DNA from: Cryoendolithus antarcticus
Lineage: Eukaryota > Ascomycota > Dothideomycetes > Cladosporiales > Cladosporiaceae
Assembly (NCBI GenBank): GCA_002077065.1
Contig: NAJO01000002.1
Coordinates: forward strand, 1,550,001-1,614,000
DNA length: 64,000 nt
Direction: 5' to 3'
Shown here: positions 9,627 to 22,674 of the stretch, in pieces
Layout: each line of letters opens with the position of its first letter
Position numbering within the stretch: the stretch's first letter is position 1
The notes under the pieces: model-generated
The model's database searches: none
Seen by the model: only the letters and a program-made list of their open reading frames with translations
Told to the model about the DNA's origin: nothing
Program-made: the position numbers and the translations under genes

Positions 9627-10567
9627 ATGAGCTCCCTCCCCCAAAACGTCCACGTCTCAACGCATCCCTGCCTCCAAGCAAAGCTCTCCCAACTCCGGTC
9701 AGCTTCCACAAGCTCGCGAGAGACGAAGCAACTTGTCAACGACATAGCCACAATCATAGGCTGTGAAGCTCTGGCGAAAGGCCTCTCTGTTACAGAAACC
9801 GGAACTGTAAGTCCCATCACCCTCCACAGCCAATAGAGGCTGACGATATGTGTAGTGATCGACATGCTTATGATGCGTTTGTGATAGGATGTCTCGCCTC
9901 TAGGATATGAATTCACGACATACACGACTTCGCCTTCGTCGATCTGCGTGGTACCTATTCTGAGGTCTGGCTTGTCGATGGTGGAGGCGGTGCAGTCACT
10001 CCTGCCTGCGCCAGCACCGGTGCATCATCTGGGTACGCAGCCTATTTTCTTATAATCGGACTCATCTTATATGTCCGCCTGTTCCCCTCCATTCCATGCC
10101 TCTGCCTCTGCCTCGAAGTCCCGAATCCTGTCGTGTCTCATCATCGACTTCAAGTGCTATTTCTACTTTGAATAAAGCTAACGAATCTAGGCCTCTACCG
10201 CGAACCCTCAACCCTGCAACCAGTAGAATACTACAACAACCTACACACCCCCATCACCCCCTCTCCCTCTAACCCTCACCCTGATGCCCACCCCATTCCC
10301 TCCCTCGCCCTTCTCCTCGACCCCTTAATAGCGACCGGCAGCACCGTCTGCGCCGCAATCGACAGCCTGCGAGACTGGGGTGTCGCGCGTGTTATTAGCA
10401 TTCATGTGCTAGCCAGCCGGGAAGGCTTGGCTAAGGCTGTAGAGGCCTGGCCTGAGGGCGTCGAATTCTGGATTGGAGGGATCGAGGAGGGAGTTGATGA
10501 ACGGGGTATGCTGAGGCCGGGCGTGGGAGATGTGGGGGATAGGCTATTTGGTGCTGTTGGGAAGTAG
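9627..10567 (+). CDS. Uracil phosphoribosyltransferase, bacterial Upp-like
   Basis: Exons 9627-9806, 9888-10032 and 10191-10567 give 233 residues. It converts uracil and PRPP to UMP. Seen: VVPILRSGLSM, HHLGLYREPSTLQPVEYYNNL, the PRPP loop LLLDPLIATGSTVCAAI, a uracil-binding region ending EFWIGGIEEGVDERG and the C-terminal PGVGDVGDRLFGAVGK. The order and spacing match bacterial Upp more closely than yeast FUR1. Intron 1 (81 bases, GTAAGT) and intron 2 (158 bases, GTACGC to TCTAG) both keep the frame. An insert of about 15 residues rich in Pro/Ser/Asn sits before the PRPP loop. It may complete a thymine-to-UMP route with the genes at the start of the window. Confidence 0.88.
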
Positions 10568-11322
10568 GTTGGTGGGAGAGCAGGGCAGGGTGATCAAAGG
10601 GTGAGAAGGCAGCGGCGAATTTAAGACCCAGGTTGCAAGGGTCGATCACGAGGATGATTGCATGTATGCGAGTGAGATGTAGGCGCAGTAGTCATTGGAG
10701 TGGCCTCATTTCTATTACTCCAAATCACTTGTGCACGCATGACACAGCTCGGCGACCGTTTCGGCCTGGGGTTGTCCGAACTTCGCCAACTCGTCCCAAC
10801 CCTGTCGACCTACGATCTGACAGAACGCGACCGCAGATTACGCCTGATGAGTCTCGCCCCTTTGACTTGCATGTGGCACATGGCCTGCACACGCTGCATA
10901 TCGATGCTGGTTGTTATATGCCCTCGCCGCCGCTTGTCGTCCGTTCAGACGGATGTCGCGATACCCGACCCCAGCTTAGCAGACTGCACTTATAAACGCT
11001 CGCAGAAAGCAATAGGACAGCATGCTGACCGCGTTGTGCAAGCATCTGAAACCATTCCGACCTCCGAATTGGGCACATGCGAAGATGTGGCGTTTACATC
11101 CAGTCAGAGCGCCGGAAGGGCCAAAATACACCTCCACCGAAAGACACCGAGACGACGAGGTCTCGGAATAATCAGCTACAAAATCTGTACATGCATTCGC
11201 AGTAGACCGGTACGAGCCCAGGCGGGAGTCGCGCAATGTCGTGAGCATTTCACCTTATCCTTTTGGATCCTCTCCGTATTCACTTCACCTCTCCACTCCC
11301 TCTGTCCTTACCGTAGCATGCC
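10568..11322. other. Intergenic
   Basis: No gene recognised. The open frames look random and lack motifs. It probably holds the UPRT 3' end and the GDSL esterase promoter. Confidence 0.35.
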
Positions 11323-12147
11323 ATGCGCTTCCTCCCTCTCTTCATGGGCTTCACGCTCACGGTACTCGCCGCTCCCTCTCCTCCCTTCTTCCGCGCAACG
11401 TCCCTAAACGGTAAACCCCTCGCTATCATCCCTATAGGCGATAGCATAACCTTCGGCGCTGGAGACCCCTCCGGCAACGGCTACCGCGGTCCCCTCTACG
11501 ACCTCCTTACCAAAGCTCACGCTAAAGCAACTTTCCTCGGCGACCAAGTCAACGGCAACTTCTCGCAACCGCACCATCAAGGCTACCCCGGGGCGAGTAC
11601 CACCATGATCGCGGACGCGGTGGCGAAGATATATGATAGTATGGATCCGGATCTTGTGCTACTGCACGTTGGGGTAACCGATGCGGCGGTGGCCGCTGGT
11701 ACTCAAGAGCCGGCGCCTATTGCGTGCTTAGGCGAGGTAGAGAAGCTAATCGATCGAGTCTCGGAGTTTTGGCCACGGGCTACGGTGCTTGTAGCGAGGA
11801 TCATTCCGGTCGATACAGCGTGGACGGACATCGACGGGGCCGTGGAGACGCAGTGGAACGTTGACAGAATAAATGAGCGGATCAGCTGTGCGTAGACCAA
11901 TTATTTGATTCTTGATATTGTACGCAAGGTGGTTTGGCTAACGTGCTTGGGGACCACAGCTGTCGTTGCTCAGCGCGCTTACTTCGGTCGACGGATTATG
12001 CTTGTGGATATGAGCCACGGGCAAATCACGGCTGCGGACCTTACAGACTTCGCCCATCCGGGTCCAGCGGGATATGCGAAGATGGCGGGTCTGTGGTTCA
12101 CGGGCATTCAAGACGTAGTCGCCAAGGGATGGGTGTCGGAGCCTTGA
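11323..12147 (+). CDS. Secreted GDSL/SGNH-type esterase
   Basis: Exons 11323-11887 and 11960-12147 give 250 residues. A hydrophobic signal peptide (MRFLPLFMGFTLTVLAAP) predicts secretion. Block I is IPIGDSITFGAG with the nucleophile Ser, block II is GYPGAS, and block V is DFAHPGPAGY with the catalytic Asp/His. Block III reads HVGVTDA where the family has G-T-N-D, so the oxyanion-hole Asn appears to be Thr. The intron (GTGCGT to CACAG) is forced by an in-frame TAG just after the donor. Carbohydrate esterase or lipase activity is plausible, but the substrate is unknown, and the block III change casts doubt on normal catalysis. Confidence 0.8.
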
Positions 12148-13054
12148 ACATTAGCCAGTGAGAAGGTCGGAACCTGGCAAGACTCTATCGAGAACTTACA
12201 GCCAGCCGCTTCCTATCCATGAGCTGCAGTGCTGACATCGGCTGTAGGATGATGCAGCTGTACGTTTATATGCGAGGTCTGTGTGTCCGTTGCGGACAAA
12301 TTCGCCCTCGAGCTGACACTCCACAAGATCAGTGTCGAGGTCCCCTGCTGAATCATCGACGATCACAGTGCGACTAGTCCCAGCCACGAGCTCACAACCC
12401 TCCCAGCAGACTAGTGCTGCCCATGAATACGCATCGAAAGGGCGACTAGCGTGGGCTAAGGGACTCCAGCTCCGCCAGGCCTGGCAGTCAGGAGGCTCAC
12501 GACGTGTAATGCAGTGGGCAGGTCTGCGAGGCAGGGCCGAAAACGTTGGCCGCGACCCAACGAGTAGTTGATGCATCGCGGTAAGAGCTTCTGGCATGGA
12601 GGTTGCGCGCTGCACGAATTGCTGACAATGCTGCGTAGCACCTACAACGTCGAGACAAGGAGGTCTATAGTGAAAAGCAACAGTACCGATGGGCGCATGC
12701 TCTTCCTCACAGATTCCAGAGACGCATCGACGTGAGAATCATGACGATGAGGGTGGTTTATATCTAGACTGTGCATTGCTGACACGAATATCATTGGAAA
12801 GGCCTTCATTTCCATTACTCCAAGTCCGAATGTCTAGCTACCAGCATCTTCGAAGCCGGAACAGCCCCGTGACGTGAGACCGTGTAGTAGTGACCACGAG
12901 GCAAAGCAAACTAGTAGCACAGTCTATCAAGCTTCGCGCGCCGCATGAACACCCGTCGTGTCATCTGTGAACTTCATTGCCAGGCTCAGCACGGGGTGTC
13001 GAGCTTCTACAGCCAATCCCCCACTCCTCCACCAGTCGAAGAGAAGCTATGCAT
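12148..13054. other. Intergenic between convergent genes
   Basis: The 3' flanks of the esterase and CDC48. A 139-codon minus-strand frame at 12196-12615 begins with GTG and has no recognisable motif. Nothing else seen. Confidence 0.35.
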
Positions 13055-15675
<2,621 letters not shown>

Positions 15676-16726
15676 GATGGCGGTGCTGCTGTGGGATGCT
15701 GGTGTGGAAGATGGATTATTTGCTTCGATCTCCGGACTTCAGTGAGGGAGCCGCTTGTTGTGACTGCGCAGTTGGGGTGAAGCGCAGCTGGAGATGTGAG
15801 TGTATGATTACGAGAGAATCTAGAGACGACCTGCTGTACAGTGTCGTGTAGGTGAGGTAAAAGTAGATGGAGTTGATGTAGGGGTAGCGAGTTCGGTGGT
15901 GAGTGTAGTGTTGGTGAGCTTCGCGGTGATGACATGTACCTGCGCTAAGAGATGCGCGAGTCAGGTCAGATCTCACGGACAACTTGCACTTCACATCAAA
16001 GACGCCACCATTGGAAGGGTATGGAAATGCAAAGAATATCTTGGAAGTGATTGCGTTGTCTTAGCTGCCTACACGTTAGCTGGACTTCACTCAATCAGGA
16101 TGCTATGCAAGATATGCTCGTTCCGGAGCTTATGCAGGAACTGTGCTGCTTCACGTGCCGCGCAGATCTTACAGCTTCACTCGATGCACGCAGTTGCAGC
16201 GACTGAGCAATAAGGCGCCGATGAGTTGCGCCCCTTATTTGCTTTCACACAGCACACTTCTGTAGCACAAAAGTCATCTCGATCCAGCAACCGGGCTTGC
16301 ATTTGATAGCAGCACAAGGACCATTACTTGTGCCTCAAGCCTCGTCCAAGACGCAAGCTCCTCATGAGGGCATCGTAGCCCGTGCGTGTGTACCCCCAAA
16401 ATTTCTCAAGTGCCACCTCGCAGATGCCCGGCACGAGATGAGGTGAAGATGCAATATGCATACAACAGCTTTCTACCCAGTCCAGCAAGCCACACTCAGG
16501 GGCACTAGACTGCCTCCACCACCCATCTGTCCCACAGAGCGCCATGCTATGCTGAACATCTCGTCCCCGCCTTGTTCCGTCCTCGCATCGACAGCCATCT
16601 ATCAGTACATTCAGAAGGCTGGCCTCGACCTTCGTTCCGCCCTGCCGAGTATGCAACACGTCTCTTGTATTGTACAGTCTGAAGCGAAGCGTCCCTCTTA
16701 CAATCTCACCTAGCGAGACGACTGAT
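15676..16726. other. Intergenic, CDC48 promoter and TOM40 3' region
   Basis: The CDC48 promoter lies at its low-coordinate end. The rest holds frames without motifs, including 16324-16794 on the minus strand. No RNA gene seen. Confidence 0.4.
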
Positions 16727-17982
16727 CTAGAACGGCGGCGTCGGCGCAATGACCCTCTCTTGCTGCTCCATGAGCTCCTCGCCAGATGCTTCAATCGAGA
16801 CAGCCAGGCCTAGCTTTGCAGAGTTCTAGTCACACATGTTAGCATTGCACCTTCCCTCCCAGTGCACTCCAATATCACTCACCTTGACATGATCCATCTC
16901 CCCCGCAAAAGTCATTCTCACCGGCGGCGCCACAACTTTCTCCAACAGACATCCAATCTTGCCCTGACTATCCACCTGCGCCCGGAAAATACTCCTGCTG
17001 AACTCCCACTTCGCTCCCAGCGTAGCCACACCATCCTTGCTAGGCCCGCCCATCATGCTGTTCGCGCCACTAAGCCCAGCAAACTGCAAATTGACATCCA
17101 CGCCCGTCTCGACCTTGTCCGTGAGCCGTTTCCAGTAGCTACCCTGTAGTCCGCCTTGTGCGAGGATCTGCAGAGAGCCAACCCAGTCGTCTCCCCTGTA
17201 TTTCCCCGCGTAGCTCAGCGCCGCTTCAGGTCCCATGCCGCCGCCTGGTCGTTGAAGCACGCCCTCAAGTCCCAGCGCGAGTCGAGGCGTCACGGCTTGT
17301 AGGTAGCTCCCAATGAACATTCCCGTCAGCCCGCCCTCGAGTATGCTCGGGTTGATGCTCTTCAAGCTCGCGCTGAAATCCGCGCCCGTGTAGTCTTGCT
17401 CGAAAGACAGCTGTGCGCCTCCCGGTCCGGCGTTTGAGGCTGGCTGGATTTGGACTTGGGTTTTGAAGATGAGGGATTGGGTTAGGCGTTGGTTGAAGCG
17501 GGCGGAGAGGGAGAGGTCGGAGTCTAGTTGCGCTTGGCAGAGTTGCTATGCGAGAGGTCAGATGGTGTGGAGATGCAGGAGATGCGGAGGAGGGGAAAAT
17601 GTACGTTTGCAGTCCCATACAGGGCGAGGAAAGTATACGGCGAGAGTTGTTGCGAGCCCGCGGAGAAGGCATGGCTGATCTGGAAGAGCGGCGATATCGA
17701 GAAGGACTTGTTCAGCTCTGCGCGCAGGCCGGAGAAGGTCTGGTTCGTGAGGAAGACATCCCGTTGCACTTCTTTGGCGATTTTGTCTACTGTGCCCGGG
17801 TTGCTTAGGCCGAGCGCCGCTCGTCGGTCTTGAAAGGAGTAGTATGTATCCAGGAAGGTGTCGAAGATGGTGTTTGTTCGCTGCGGTGGTGGGTTTAGGG
17901 AGCCCGGTCTCGTTACATCGATAGGTGGGAGGCTGTCTATCGGGACCACGATGGCGGGCTTTTCCACCGTTACTGTCGCCAT
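16727..17982 (-). CDS. TOM40: Mitochondrial import channel Tom40
   Basis: Exons (minus strand) 17982-17605, 17545-16883 and 16825-16727 give 379 residues. It is the beta-barrel pore of the TOM complex in the outer mitochondrial membrane. Seen: a Pro-rich N-terminus, then the eukaryotic-porin fold with [48 protein letters not shown] strands (here [17 protein letters not shown]) and the C-terminal strand [18 protein letters not shown]. Both introns (60 and 57 bases) are phase 0. Skipping either leaves a stop. It is head to head with the PFK-2-type gene. Confidence 0.95.
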
Positions 17983-18637
17983 TGCCGCTGTGTGAGGGAG
18001 TGTGTGGTATTACAAGAGAGCCGCGCAAGTATAGCGGCGATGCGGCGATGATGACAGGGCGCAATGAATTAGATAGTGCAGCAATAGATGGTCACGCAGC
18101 TCTCCTTTGCGACGCGCATGTCCTCCGTCTCCAGGAACTTTTGCCCGAGCCGAGCCTTGGCCGATGTCGTACATGGTGCCAGCACCTGTAACAGAACAGA
18201 CTTATTTCACGGGACATCACTACCACCAAATTGCTTCAGGTTCATACTCGTGGAAGCCGAGGATCTTGTGATAATTCTGGTCTATTTTGCGGTTGCATTG
18301 TCCCAACGATAACCAACTGATACGCACTTGCTTTACCAAGCAACTTATTCACGGTCGACCTTACTCAACTTTATTACTGGAGACATCGACAAAGCATAAG
18401 CTCTCCCAGCTATCCTTCCTTATCGTCCGGCAATCCCAGTCTCAAGGGCTCTCAACAGTGCTGCAGTGGGCGAGGCGATTGACGACTGTACAGTCTGAGC
18501 CTGCAGATGCCAACACACCAGTCGTCGAATCAAGCCTCAAGAGACCGCCTTCGATCCCTAGCAAAGCACTGAACCGAAAGTCGTATCGCGCTGTCTAAAA
18601 CGCCTTTGAGAGTCTGATAGACGATTCTATCTACGAC
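17983..18637. promoter_or_regulatory. Head-to-head promoter, TOM40 / PFK-2-type
   Basis: 655 bases between divergent ATGs. No gene seen. The part next to 18638 may be a leader. Confidence 0.4.
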
Positions 18638-20382
18638 ATGGATACCTTACTGTGAGTGTACCGTGTATCACTTGCTGCGCGCAATAGCGGCGACGATTGC
18701 GACATGGTGACTAACAATCTCACAGCACCGCCGATGTGGCAGCCAATTCGCTCAACTTTCGTAGACGATCAAGCACATATGTCGATGCTATCCACGATCT
18801 CCCCGAGAAGGAGTCCATGGCTCCGGCCCAGCTCTACTCCACCGAGTCCGGACGGCTCTTCCACTCTGGCAGGATTGTGATTTCGACCGTAGGACTTCCC
18901 GCTCGCGGCAAGACTCACATCAGTGTTGCTCTCGCTCGCTATCTCAGATGGCTCGGTGTCAAGACGCGGATCTTCCATCTTGGCGACTACCGAAGAGAGC
19001 ATGTTGGTCCTAAAGGCGAAGTGCCAGACGACTACTTCTTCGTCAATGCTAGCACGTCCTCCGTCCTACTTCGGAACAAGATTCTGAAGAAGTGCCGGGA
19101 AGACATCTTCCACTTTCTCGATCACGAGAATGGTCAGATCGCGATTTATGATGCGGTGAATCCCCTGGCTTCTGGCCGACGAGCTCTCGCAAAGGAATTC
19201 GAGAAGCACAACGTGCAGACTCTCTTCATCGAGAGCACATGCACAGACGAGAAGATTATCGAAGAGAACGTCCGATCGGTCAAGATCTCGTCGCCTGACT
19301 ACATTGGCTGGGATCCGAATGATGCCGTCAAAGACTATCTCAAGCGTATCAACGCGCGGATCCCGCATTACGAGACTATGGAAGAGGCTGACCTGCATTA
19401 TGTTAAGATGATCAATGCAGGTGAGAGGGTCATAGTCAACAATTGCTCGTTTGGGTACCTGTCCCAGCGAATTGTGTTCTACCTGCTGAACCTGCACATC
19501 AAGAGTCGGCAGACGTACTTCTGTCGCGCAGGCACTACGAAAGAAGAAGACAGCTTCAAGGCCGACGCCAGCTTGAGCACTGAAGGTCAAGACTATGCGA
19601 AGAAGATGACCGAGACTCTGGTCGCGCATCGCGAGGCAGAGCGGCAGACACTGATACAGCATGGTGCTCCGGCATCAACTGCCTCTAAGCCGCTGACAGT
19701 ATGGACGAGCACACGGAGACGCACGATCGAGACATCTACCTTCCTCGAGCAAGAAGGCTACCGCGTTCGCCAACGCAGTCAAATGTCTCAATTGAACCCT
19801 GGCGTCTGCGAGAAGATGAGCGAGCGTAAGATCCGAGAGCAATTCCCCGAAGAAGTCGGCAAGCACGAGCAAGATCCGTATCATCATCGCTACCCTCGTG
19901 CTGAGGTAAACCCTCCTGCTATATATCACACTCTCTCTTGCTATTATACTAATGGTAATATGTAGTCCTACCACGACCTCGCCGTCCGCCTGGAACCCAT
20001 AATCCTCGAGCTCGAGCGCGAACAAAACGACCTCCTAATTATCGCCCACGAATCCGTGCTCCGCGTCCTCTACGGCTACCTAATGGCCTGCAGCGCCACA
20101 GACATCCCCGCCCTGCAGTTCCCCCGCGACGAGATAATCGAGATCATTCCGGCGTCTTACAACAACTCCGCCAAGCGCATCCACATAGACGGTCTGCCAG
20201 AGCGGTTGGTCCCTGGCAGTCCGGAGGATATTAGGATTCCTGTGCCGCCTAGTGGCGCTGTGAGTCCTTGGAGCGGGATTGGGACGCCTGCTGGAGAGGG
20301 GAGTGGGGGGCAGACGCCGGTGGAGAGTGTGGTTGAGGTGGGGAGTTTGGTGGGGAAGTTGAGCGTGGATCCTAAGGCTTAG
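18638..20382 (+). CDS. 6-phosphofructo-2-kinase, phosphatase domain probably dead
   Basis: Exons 18638-18651, 18726-19905 and 19966-20382 give 536 residues. The kinase half makes fructose 2,6-bisphosphate: the P-loop GLPARGKT lies near residue 60, and FIESTCTDE and NAGERVIVNN follow. The histidine-phosphatase half starts with FCRAGTTKEED, where active fructose-2,6-bisphosphatases have RHG. The catalytic His is Ala at residue 273. The second His is kept in IIAHESVLR. This resembles the yeast PFK26/27 case, where the same His is Ser. The first exon codes only about five residues; the splice to CACCGCCGAT keeps the frame. The C-terminal 60 residues are Gly/Pro-rich. The gene is tail to tail with aldolase. 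Confidence 0.92.
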
Positions 20383-20677
20383 GTGGGCTTGGGGGAAGCG
20401 GTTGACAGCCCTGTGGAGGACTGGGAGATGGAGTGATGGCAGAGATTGGACATACATGCAGACTCGATGAGACGATGCTTGGACATGCACAGATACCGCG
20501 GTCTTTGAGCTAGCTACAGTTTGTGCAGAAGTTGTAACGAATTCCATGAAAACGGGCGAAGCGCGATCACACGTTATACACCTTGGAGTCTAAAATAGCT
20601 ATGTCCGACATCTCTTTGCGCTTCGCCCAACTGCAAGCTGCTGCTGATGCTCAAGCTTGATCCGAAATCACAGCCAT

Positions 20678-21757
20678 CTAAAGCTGCCCAGCGGTGTTGA
20701 AATCCTTCAGCGCCTCAGCAACACGCTTCGTCATCGTCTTCTCGCCCTCACGCACCCACACACGGGGGTCGTAGTACTTCTTATTCGGCTTGTCAGCGCC
20801 ATCCGGGTTGCCGACCTGCGTGCTAACATAGTCCTTCTTCTTGATCATGTAGTCGCGGATGCCCTCGGTGTAAGCGTACTGCAGATCAGTGTCCAAGTTC
20901 ACCTTCACCACACCATATGAAATGGCGTCGAGGAACTCCTGCTTGGAGGATCCGGAGCCACCATGGAAGACGAGGAAGACGGGCTTCTCCTCCTTGAGAC
21001 CTTCCTTCTCGGCGACGTATTTCTGGTGCTTGGAGAGGAGCTCCGGGTGGAGTTTGACGTTTCCGGGCTTGTAGACGCCGTGAACGTTGCCGAAGCCTGC
21101 GGCGATGGAGAAGTAGGGAGATACGGGGGAGAGGGTCTTGTAGATCTCGTGGATGTCCTCGGGCTGAGTGTAAAGGGAGTTGTTGTCGACGTCCTCGTTG
21201 TTCACGCCGTCTTCCTCACCACCGGTGATGCCGATCTCCATCTCGAGCCACTGCTTCATGGGCGCCGCGCGCTCGAGGTACTTCTTCGTGGTGGAGATGT
21301 TGTACTCCACAGACTCCTCGGACAAGTCGATCATGTGGGAGCTGAACAGTGGCTCGCCGGTCTGCTTGAACCACTTCTCATCGGCGTCTAGCATGCCATC
21401 CAACCACGGGAGGAGCTTCTTCGCGCAGTGATCGGTGTGGAGCACGACGGGGATGCCATAGGCTGGTGCGACGGCACGGATGTAGTGTGCTGCTGCCACG
21501 GCGCCGGCGATGGACGCGGCTTGGTCCTTGTTGTCGACGCCTTTGCCGGCAAAGTAGGCGGCACCGCCTTGCGACATTTGCAGGATGATGGGCGACTTGG
21601 CATCGCGGGCTGCTTCGAGGGAGGCGACCACGGTGGACGAGCTGGTAACGTTTATGGCGGGGATGGCGAAGGTCTTTTCTTGCGCGTACTTGAAGAGAGC
21701 CTTGACATCGTCGCCGTAGATGACGCCGGACTTGCGGGAGAGCACGCCTGTGGCCAT
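20678..21757 (-). CDS. FBA1: Fructose-bisphosphate aldolase, class II
   Basis: 359 residues, intronless, the usual fungal length. It splits fructose 1,6-bisphosphate to DHAP and glyceraldehyde 3-phosphate in glycolysis. Seen: PVVLHTDHCAKKLLPW with the catalytic Asp and zinc His, the zinc-binding IGITGGEEDGVNNE, AAGFGNVHGVYKPGNVKL, VFHGGSGSS and VVKVNLDTDLQYA. The start at 21757 gives MATGVLSRKSGVIYGDDV, typical of the family. Strong codon bias leaves long antisense shadow frames, as expected for a highly expressed gene. It is head to head with PRP19. Confidence 0.97.
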   Translation of the reverse strand: MATGVLSRKSGVIYGDDVKALFKYAQEKTFAIPAINVTSSSTVVASLEAARDAKSPIILQMSQGGAAYFAGKGVDNKDQAASIAGAVAAAHYIRAVAPAYGIPVVLHTDHCAKKLLPWLDGMLDADEKWFKQTGEPLFSSHMIDLSEESVEYNISTTKKYLERAAPMKQWLEMEIGITGGEEDGVNNEDVDNNSLYTQPEDIHEIYKTLSPVSPYFSIAAGFGNVHGVYKPGNVKLHPELLSKHQKYVAEKEGLKEEKPVFLVFHGGSGSSKQEFLDAISYGVVKVNLDTDLQYAYTEGIRDYMIKKKDYVSTQVGNPDGADKPNKKYYDPRVWVREGEKTMTKRVAEALKDFNTAGQL

Positions 21758-22674
21758 GATTGCTGTGTTGCTGTGGTGTAATGAAATGGGTGTCTAGATC
21801 GGAGCTTGAGAAGTGGTCTTTCTTTCAATAGAGGAAAGGAGCTGTGTTATGGACTGCGATCGTTGAGGTTCTGAATGCTGGCGCTGGTCCCGTTGGTCAA
21901 TGGGAGGGCCGAGCCTGAGGTCATATTTTGTTATGTGTACCGATAGTGGGGTCGTACCTTCCCTGCCCCTCCTCTTGCTGCCCTCCGATTGACCCCGAGA
22001 CTCGGGTATCGCAGGGCCTGGGGATGATTTCCTTACCAAAGCCGCGGCCTTCACGATTCAGTCATCAATCCGTGAGATGCTAGTGAGTTGTGAGCGCAGT
22101 TGTCCTTTAACCTCACAGCGTAGTGCACACTACCGTGCTCCTAATCTTTCCCGGAGTCCTGGCATAGCTCCATCCACTCTCAACGCAGCATAGGGCCGAA
22201 TGCACTTTGGCGTCACGGACAAACAGGCTTGGCTATGGCCAGGGACAGCCCTTTTACGGCAGCCTGCGCAGAGATAGCTGGCTCTGTAGATGACTTGGCC
22301 ATGTATTGTGACCTTTGCAGGGTTGGCGATACGATCTGTGGCTTCGCTGCTGCGAGATTCGATGCTGCCAGCCTCGCGCTTCAGTAACAAACGTGTGACG
22401 TTAAGCTGGGCCGATGTACATGTTGTCTTGCGAGCATCAACAATAGAGCACTCCATGTGCTGTACCTTCATAGCAGAGAGCATTGGGGACGAGGGACAGA
22501 CGTAGTCAGGCAGCAAGGCATTAAGCGAGCTTGTGGCCTGAAATCTTAGGCTAGTAATCGGAGCGCCGGTTTCTCCATCGCCGGCGCGTTCGAGCTCACG
22601 TCCAGATTTATTCGAGACATTGGAGAGAACAGTACCGTGATTCTCGGTGCTTTATCTAGTCGCGAGAATCCAGG
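21758..22674. promoter_or_regulatory. Head-to-head promoter, FBA1 / PRP19
   Basis: 917 bases between divergent ATGs. No RNA gene or convincing protein seen. The size and position suit the strong aldolase promoter. Confidence 0.4.

Noticed and set aside
10033..10190. Twin intron in the UPRT gene (158 bases)
   Set aside because: Long for this genome, but no internal intron with donor, branch and acceptor was found. A single intron joins the frame.
12196..12615. 139-codon minus-strand frame
   Set aside because: Starts with GTG, has no motif and no splice pattern, and lies between two 3' ends.
21388..21781. Open frames antisense to aldolase
   Set aside because: Shadows of a highly expressed, GC-biased gene; the aldolase reading is complete.
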